In this document: positions 1 through 5,300 of the stretch, piece by piece
Layout of the letters: every line of letters begins with the position of its first letter
How positions within the stretch are numbered: the stretch's first letter is position 1
From: an uncultured Chloroflexota bacterium
GTDB taxonomy: Bacteria > Chloroflexota > Anaerolineae > Aggregatilineales > Phototrophicaceae
Length of the DNA stretch: 7,616 nt
Assembly: GCA_937927665.1 (NCBI GenBank)
Contig: CALBRY010000350.1
Coordinates: 1 to 7,616 of the forward strand
Reading direction: 5' to 3'
Notes under the pieces: generated by a model
What the model was told of the DNA's origin: nothing
The model's database searches: none
Seen by the model: only the letters and a program-made list of their open reading frames with translations
Program-made: the position numbers and the translations under genes

Positions 1-132
1 AGGAGGTCAAAACATCTACATTGGCACGTAATATCGGGGGATCGGCTGCATACCTCGTGATATGTGGCTGTTAGAACAGCGCCAACTGACTGACAGCAGC
101 ATTCTCCAACACTGGAGCAGCGAAATAGACGA
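1..132. other. Non-coding edge, downstream of the hydrolase gene
   Basis: No frame here gives a convincing protein. The window opens with a perfect Shine-Dalgarno-like AGGAGG (1-6), but the frames that follow stop within about 25 codons, so it is probably coincidental or belongs to something truncated at the edge. Two small perfect hairpins lie just after the minus-strand hydrolase stop: CTCCA-acac-TGGAG (104-117) and GCTGTT-ag-AACAGC (67-80). Neither is followed by a T-run in the minus direction, so they are not canonical intrinsic terminators, although they sit where the transcript would end. Confidence 0.5.
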
Positions 133-1341
133 TTATCCATCATTGATTTGGCGGCGAATCCAAGTGTTGAGGATCTCTGCGACCAGTTGATGTCCCGCAG
201 TTGTCCAGTGATAGTCGCCCTGAATGTAGAGTTGGTTGGCGATTGCTTCAGCTTCAAAGCGTTCTATTGGATCGATGTAGGGAATCTGCAAATCGTCTAG
301 GATTGAGGCAAGTTCACGATTGGGAGCCAACCAATCTATATCAGCGCTTGCGGGATAGCGAGCCACCCGCTCTGCCCGAATACGGAGATCAGCAGCAGAG
401 GCGTCACCCACAAAGAAAACCATCAGTTGTGCTCCGTCCGCTTTCACGCTGCTGTCCAAGCGGTAAAGCATGGCGCGGATGAGTTCCCAAGCGTTCGCCC
501 ATTCAGGACTGTTTGTTGGATAGGGAGCTGGTGAAACCTGACCGCTGTTGATCGCTTGGACCGAGGATAGATCGAATGCCAGTTGAAGAAACATCGAGTT
601 TTGCAGCAGAAAACATGTCGGATTGTTGTTTTCTGGAAAACAGCCATCAAAGGTGCGCTGCTCGGCGTAGATATTGCGAAAAACAGACTGGCGCGGGAAT
701 GTATCTAGAACAAGCTGCCCATGTTCCAAGCGAAAATAAGGTTTTGTGCGCAGCCGCCGCCACAGGTCTTGGACGATGAGATCCTCGCTTACGTCACGCG
801 CATCGTTGCTCAGAGTGAACATCAGCAGGACAATATCCGCGTTGTAATGCCTTCCCTCGGTTTCGTAGTAGAGCATCTCCTGATCGGTGCCGTATCCATC
901 TACCCCGGCATTGATGACCTCAAAATCGTCTCCCAACAGCTGCTCCAGTATTGAAGGAAATGCGTGTTGAAGATCGACTTGGAGTGCCGCGCCAAAGGAA
1001 TCTGCCAGAACGAGAATGCGGTGATTCACCCACGTGGGCGGCTGGTAATCATGATCTTGGTCGCGCAAACCGTGACTGTTTATGGTTACAACGGTATGCA
1101 CATCAAGTGCCGCAATTTCGGCTTGCGCGCCGGGATGGAACGCCCAACCTAATCGAGAATCAGCGCGGTAAAGGTCAATATTCGCTGCGGTGGGAGTAAG
1201 AATTATGGGGAAGATGCGAAGCATGACTTCTACCATCAAGAGCGTCGTCATCAGCACATAGATGAGTGTTTTAAGCCATTTTATAGTCACGGTGCTTGAG
1301 CGGACAGCTTTTGATTGCTTCTTCTTCAAACGAAAGGACAT
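133..1341 (-). CDS. Membrane-anchored SGNH/GDSL-type hydrolase family protein
   Basis: Predicted 402-residue protein anchored by one N-terminal membrane segment (about residues 22-46, LKTLIYVLMTTLLMVEVMLR), preceded by a basic stretch (RLKKKQSK), so the catalytic domain should lie outside the membrane. Visible SGNH landmarks: block I ILVLADSFGAAL with the likely nucleophile Ser115 (ADSF in place of GDSL); a block II-like NAGVDGYGTDQE with glycines at 146-149; a block III-like FTLSND with Asn179; and a C-terminal block V GDYHWTTAGHQL with Asp376 and His378 as the other catalytic residues. The D-x-H-W-T-x-x-G-H form is common in AlgX/AlgJ-like and other acyl-ester SGNH enzymes, which add or remove acyl groups on polysaccharides. 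The substrate cannot be told. The frame is open upstream to an ATG at 1383 (416 residues). I prefer the ATG at 1341 because GGAG lies 11 nt upstream of it and the earlier ATGs have no ribosome site. It stands alone here, divergent from the large surface-protein gene. The family is fairly sure; hydrolase versus acyltransferase is open. Confidence 0.8.
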   Translation of the reverse strand: MSFRLKKKQSKAVRSSTVTIKWLKTLIYVLMTTLLMVEVMLRIFPIILTPTAANIDLYRADSRLGWAFHPGAQAEIAALDVHTVVTINSHGLRDQDHDYQPPTWVNHRILVLADSFGAALQVDLQHAFPSILEQLLGDDFEVINAGVDGYGTDQEMLYYETEGRHYNADIVLLMFTLSNDARDVSEDLIVQDLWRRLRTKPYFRLEHGQLVLDTFPRQSVFRNIYAEQRTFDGCFPENNNPTCFLLQNSMFLQLAFDLSSVQAINSGQVSPAPYPTNSPEWANAWELIRAMLYRLDSSVKADGAQLMVFFVGDASAADLRIRAERVARYPASADIDWLAPNRELASILDDLQIPYIDPIERFEAEAIANQLYIQGDYHWTTAGHQLVAEILNTWIRRQINDG

Positions 1342-1352
1342 TGATATGAATA

Positions 1353-1356
1353 CTCC
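1353..1356 (-). promoter_or_regulatory. Ribosome binding site deciding the hydrolase start
   Basis: The minus strand reads GGAG here, 11 nt before the ATG at 1341-1339. The upstream in-frame ATGs at 1383 and 1365 have no purine-rich site in front of them. This favours the shorter protein (402 residues), which also puts the basic stretch and membrane segment close to the N-terminus. The spacing is on the long side, so support is moderate. Confidence 0.5.
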
Positions 1357-1431
1357 ATGCCGCATAGATTTTATAAGTGCCATTCAATCGAGTAGGCGCT
1401 TTGATCAAGAGGATGCTTTTGGGCTTTAGCG

Positions 1432-1450
1432 TGTGAAGATGAACTTCACA
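1432..1450 (-). repeat. Perfect 7-bp inverted repeat in the hydrolase leader
   Basis: TGTGAAG (1432-1438), 5-nt loop, CTTCACA (1444-1450). It lies about 90 nt before the preferred hydrolase start, inside the presumed 5' leader. No T-run follows on either strand, so it is not a standard terminator. It could be a leader hairpin or a protein-binding palindrome. A second, weaker pair, CTGAT/ATCAG, is at 1481-1496. Confidence 0.4.
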
Positions 1451-1566
1451 GTTTATCTGTATCCGGACTCCCCATGAGGACTGATATATGGATCAGACGT
1501 GCAAAGCTCCCCAAAGGGTTATGGATCGGTCAGTCAGTGTCTGAAACTTCATTCGCTTTCAGTCTG

Positions 1567-1572
1567 ATTATA
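1567..1572 (-). promoter_or_regulatory. Candidate -10 element for the hydrolase
   Basis: The minus strand reads exactly TATAAT (1572 down to 1567), oriented toward the hydrolase. The position 17 bp upstream reads TGATCC, a poor match to TTGACA, so the promoter would be weak, activator-dependent, or chance. Initiation would fall near 1560. Confidence 0.35.
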
Positions 1573-1621
1573 GACCACTTGCTGCAGAAGGATCAGGTTC
1601 TGCGTAAATCATTGAACGCCA

Positions 1622-1652
1622 AACCGTATGTCTAGACTCCAGACACACGGTT
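1622..1652 (-). repeat. 31-nt near-perfect inverted repeat
   Basis: The arms AACCGTATGTCTAGA (1622-1636) and TCCAGACACACGGTT (1638-1652) pair around base 1637 at 13 of 15 positions. The two mismatches are A opposite C on the plus strand, which become G-U wobbles in RNA made from the minus strand. A minus-strand transcript could therefore fold it without interruption, apart from the tight turn at the centre. It lies downstream of the minus-strand remnant gene and upstream of the hydrolase promoter candidate. No long T-run follows (only TTTGG), so terminator function is possible but not shown; an operator or a dispersed palindromic element are alternatives. Confidence 0.55.
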
Positions 1653-1746
1653 CACCTGAAAACGTATCCCATGCGTGAGAGAGGCGTTATGGGTTACCTG
1701 CGCTGTACCCGGAACTGCCACCATGCACACGTAATCTACAGCGGCT

Positions 1747-2094
1747 TCAGCCGGAAACAATGGTGGTGAACGCGCTGTTCACGTCGGTTTCGATCTGCCC
1801 AATGGATTCGTACACGTCGCCGTCAAATGGACCGAAACCGATTACGATTTCGCTGTTGGGTGCGAACCCTCTGTCAACACCAAATGAATGTGCCCACAAA
1901 TCAGCGGGTGAAGCTGTCAGACTTGCAAATCCGACAGGTATCCGGTTGCGTCAGCCACGACTGACGGGTTGCGCAGTTACTTCTATCACTTTGGGTCGTG
2001 GTTTCGCCCGCCGAACGCCCGCACGACCACTGGCAACCGAGCGATTGTCAGGAATTATCAACGGTTGCCATTCACTGCGCCCGATCACAAATGC
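1747..2094 (-). pseudogene. Probable decayed gene, unknown function, with in-frame TGA
   Basis: On the minus strand one frame runs from just after a TAG (2097-2095) to a TGA (1749-1747), interrupted once by an in-frame TGA at 1953-1951. The 67 codons after that interruption read like real protein (for example FAPNSEIVIGFGPFDGDVYE, ending in NSAFTTIVSG) with codon use like the neighbours. The upstream 45 codons, from a possible GTG at 2088, are less convincing (SEWQPLIIPDNRSVASGRAG). I do not recognise the family. Either a nonsense change or truncation has killed the gene, or only a C-terminal fragment survives. An intact small ORF starting inside the fragment is unlikely because no ribosome site is evident. 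The open plus-strand frame over 1760-2098 looks like its antisense shadow. Confidence 0.35.
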
Positions 2095-2231
2095 CTAATG
2101 CATCACACATCACAATCCTTGGTTATGGAGGATATCAACGAGATAGCTTGGGTTTTATCGAGGGTAGACCACACCTATGATCACTTTATCGACTGAAAAA
2201 TGAAGCGCACAATGCAATCGTGAGCTAGTAA

Positions 2232-2271
2232 TTGATAATAATCATAAACCAAATAGTATATTATGTATAAT
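2232..2271 (+). promoter_or_regulatory. Candidate promoter(s) of the giant surface-protein gene
   Basis: An exact TATAAT is present at 2266-2271, about 77 bases before the ATG, but without a good -35 at 16-18 bp. Alternatively TTGATA (2232-2237), close to TTGACA, is followed after 16 bp by TAGTAT (2254-2259). The AT-rich setting directly upstream of a large gene makes initiation here likely. Which hexamers are used cannot be decided from sequence. Confidence 0.45.
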
Positions 2272-2275
2272 ACAT
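2263..2275. promoter_or_regulatory. 13-nt perfect palindrome over the -10 candidate
   Basis: ATGTAT-A-ATACAT is a perfect inverted repeat centred on base 2269 and covers the TATAAT at 2266-2271. A protein bound here would block the promoter. Palindromes this short arise by chance in AT-rich DNA, so this is only a candidate operator. Confidence 0.25.
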
Positions 2276-2348
2276 TGTCGGACATTGCCATTCTGTGAAA
2301 TTTGTATAGACTCGCGGTTGCTCACAGTGTCATTGAAAGTTGGTGCAT

Positions 2349-5300
2349 ATGCGATTGTTTCCATTCCATCGTGTACTCGCTTTTCTCGCAATCGTCATTC
2401 TTCTTGGGTTCTCCCTCAGCCAACTATCTCCAGAAGCTCAGGACGAACCACCTACTCCAGAAGTAACCGAGCAATTTCCACCAACTTCGACGATCGATCC
2501 CTACGCAACCGACCTCATTTCGACTGTTCCTTCGTCCGAAACCAGTGAACCATCTGCCTCTCCAACTGCGGAAACGACAAGTACCGCAACTGTCGAACCA
2601 ACTTTGGTTAACGGAGGCACCTTCTACATCGAAAATGGCGACACAACCGGACTCATCGAGGCTGTTCGCATTGGCAATCAGCAGTGCGCTCAACTTGGCG
2701 CAGTGACGATTCATTTGGCGGCAGGAGGGGTTTATACCTTTGATACTGCTAATGATGATCTAAACGGACCCACTGCGCTGCCTCGCATTCAATGTACTAT
2801 CATGATTGAGGGGAACGGCGCGAGTCTCGTTCGCAACGAAACCGCACCTCCGCTTCGTTTTCTAGCAGTGGATATGCAAGGTATTCTCACGTTGCGAAAT
2901 CTCGCTCTCCGAAACGGAGCGCTAGACGGACAACCGGGCGCGGCTTTGTTCAACAATGGTCGCCTCTTTGTGGACAGCAGCACCTTCGTTTTCAATCAGG
3001 TAACCGACAGCAGCGGCATCTCCGTCTCAGGCTTAGGTGGAGCGATTTACACATCGGGTGACGCAGCGATTCAAAACACCCGCTTCGAAAGTAACCGGGC
3101 ATCCAGCGGTGGTGCACTGTATATTTCGGCGGGGTATACCTCACTCGAATCCAATGAATTTGTTGGGAATTCAGCGCTCAACGGCGGCGCGGTTGCCAAC
3201 GAAAACAGCTCCTTCAGCGTAACCAACAGCGTTTTCACGTCAAACCGCGCGGACGGTTTCGGCGGCGCGCTGTATTCGCTGACGGGTATGAACACAGTAT
3301 CGAATTCAGTATTTAACCAAAACAGTGCACAGATCGGCGGCGGCATTTACACAGGTAATTCCGCTGCCGTAACTGTAAGTAGTGCGCGCATCGAAGAGAA
3401 TCAAGCATCGGATGGCGCTGCCGCCTATTTGGCAGCGGGCAGCCTGACGATGCAAAATTCCTGCATTACGGGCAATTCGAGCTTGATCGACGTGGTGCTG
3501 TTATCCGGCACACTCGACGCCGTGAACAACTGGTGGGGTTCTTTAGATGGTCCCTCCGGTGCTGCGTCGGGTTCTGGGGACGCGATAAGCGCTGGTGTAT
3601 ACGCTGATCCGTTCCTAACTATCCCACCGAATGGATGTTCCGTTACGGTTATCGGCATACCACCTGCACCTCTACCCATCGGCGGGCAACCACCTGTTGA
3701 ACTGACCACCGTTGAACTTCCTTCGGCTGAGCCACTGATCCTTGAAATTGAAGAATCGGCGACCGCAACACCAACCAGCACCCCAACCGCGACACCGGGC
3801 GCTGTTGTGATCGTTCCCGACGGGGACACGGCGGCATTCATTCAAGCGATCAATACAGCAAACAGCCAGTGTCTGCCGAGCAAGACGCTGATTCAACTTT
3901 TCCCCAATGGTGTTTACGAATTCAATCAGGGGAATTTCTCCGGGACCGGGAGCAACGCGCTGCCGACGATCAACTGCGGCATAATGATTGATGCGCAAGG
4001 TGCGACAATCCGCCGCTCAACGGCAGCGGGCACACCTAATTTCCGGTTTTTCCGCGTGTCATCGTCGGGTGATCTGACGCTGTTGAACGCAACGGTCGAG
4101 AACGGACGCGCATCGTTGGCTGGCGGTGGCGCATTCGTAGTCGAATTTGGGCGGCTGACCATTATTGGAAGCCAAGTGCGCGGCAACAGTACCAATTTTA
4201 GCGATGCCTTCGGCGGCGCTATCTATAACTTCCATGGCACATTGACGATTGATAACTCCACCTTCACGGAGAATGCAGCCAACGGGGCATCAACCGGATC
4301 ACGCGGTGGAGGCGCAATCGGAGCCGACGCAGCAACCACCACAATCACAAACTCTCGGTTCATCAACAACACGACGAGCGGAAACGGAGGCGCTTTCTTC
4401 ACCTATTTCGCTGCCACCATCACAGTGAGCGACACCCTATTCGAAAACAACCAAGCGTATCGAGGTGGCGCATTCTACACCGAAAGCGGAGGCACTATCC
4501 GCTTTACACGGGTGAATATGCGGCTTAACACCACGACGAACGACGGTGGTGGAATTTACAATACGGCGATTTCCAGCCTCACTGTTGAAGATAGCTGCAT
4601 TGCCGGGAACAGCCCATCCGGGATTCAAACGGTCAGCGGCTCGATCACTGCCGCGGATGTTTGGTGGGGCGCTGACACCGGACCCCGGTTTGATGGTGTG
4701 GGTGATGGTGATGTGGTGATCGGCTCAGTCGCGTTCACTCCTTTTAAAACTGCTGCCCCAACAGGGTGCTACTCCTACGTGGTGCCAACGAGTACGGTGA
4801 ACGCAACATCGACAAACACCTCTACACCGACTGACACAAGCACTCCGACCGAAACCCCAACCTCTACCAATACGCCAACCGAAACATCTACAGTAACCGC
4901 GACTGCAACATTCACCGATACGGCAACTGCAACTTACACCGCCACAGCGACCGCGATTCCAGATACGGATGGCGATGGAGTAGTCGATCCCGATGACAAC
5001 TGCCCAACCGTAAGTAACCCAGATCAAGCGGATGCGGACGAAGATGGGACAGGGGATGCATGCGAACCCGGTCCAGTATCGGAGTTTTTGAGCAGCGTCA
5101 CGCTCTCCCGCGAAGTAGCGGCAGCCGACGGGAGCGATCCGATTCTCGTTTCTATCCTCGTCAAAGACGGCGAAGATCGAGTCATGAATAATACGCTCGT
5201 CACACTGACAACCTCCGATCCGGATCTGGTGATTCAACCCAGCACAGGTTTGACGGACGACGCCGGGATTTTTATCGCCCAAGTCACCAGTGCTGTGATC

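Larger units (their letters stand above)
1342..1746. other. Non-coding region upstream of the hydrolase
   Basis: I find no coherent gene on either strand here. The stretch contains a minus-strand TATAAT (1572-1567), several inverted repeats (1432-1450, 1481-1496, 1622-1652) and a weaker interrupted CCCAT/ATGGG pair (1668-1672 with 1689-1693). If transcription of the hydrolase starts near 1560, the mRNA has a leader of about 220 nt that contains two of these hairpins. Confidence 0.5.
2095..2348. other. Intergenic region before the giant surface-protein gene
   Basis: No gene is supported here. Positions 2221-2290 are markedly AT-rich compared with the flanks and hold the promoter-like motifs and palindrome listed separately. 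The hexamer ACATTG occurs twice, at 2272-2277 and 2282-2287, ten bases (one helical turn) apart, just after the -10-like sequence. Confidence 0.5.

Noticed and set aside
1..70. Perfect AGGAGG at the window edge suggesting a gene start on the plus strand
   Set aside because: The only start at usable distance (TTG at 21) reaches a stop within 17 codons; no coding sequence follows.
104..117. Intrinsic terminator for the hydrolase
   Set aside because: The hairpin is perfect but only 5 bp and has no T-run after it in the minus direction.
1951..1953. In-frame TGA as a selenocysteine or recoded codon
   Set aside because: No selenoprotein family or recoding element is recognisable; a nonsense change or a fragment is simpler.
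1760..2098. 112-codon open frame on the plus strand
   Set aside because: Its composition is that of an antisense shadow, it has no ribosome site, and the opposite strand reads more like protein.
4788..4961. CRISPR or tandem-repeat array in the ACC/ACA-rich stretch
   Set aside because: The repetition is degenerate, in frame and codes for a Thr-rich linker; there are no fixed repeats with unique spacers.
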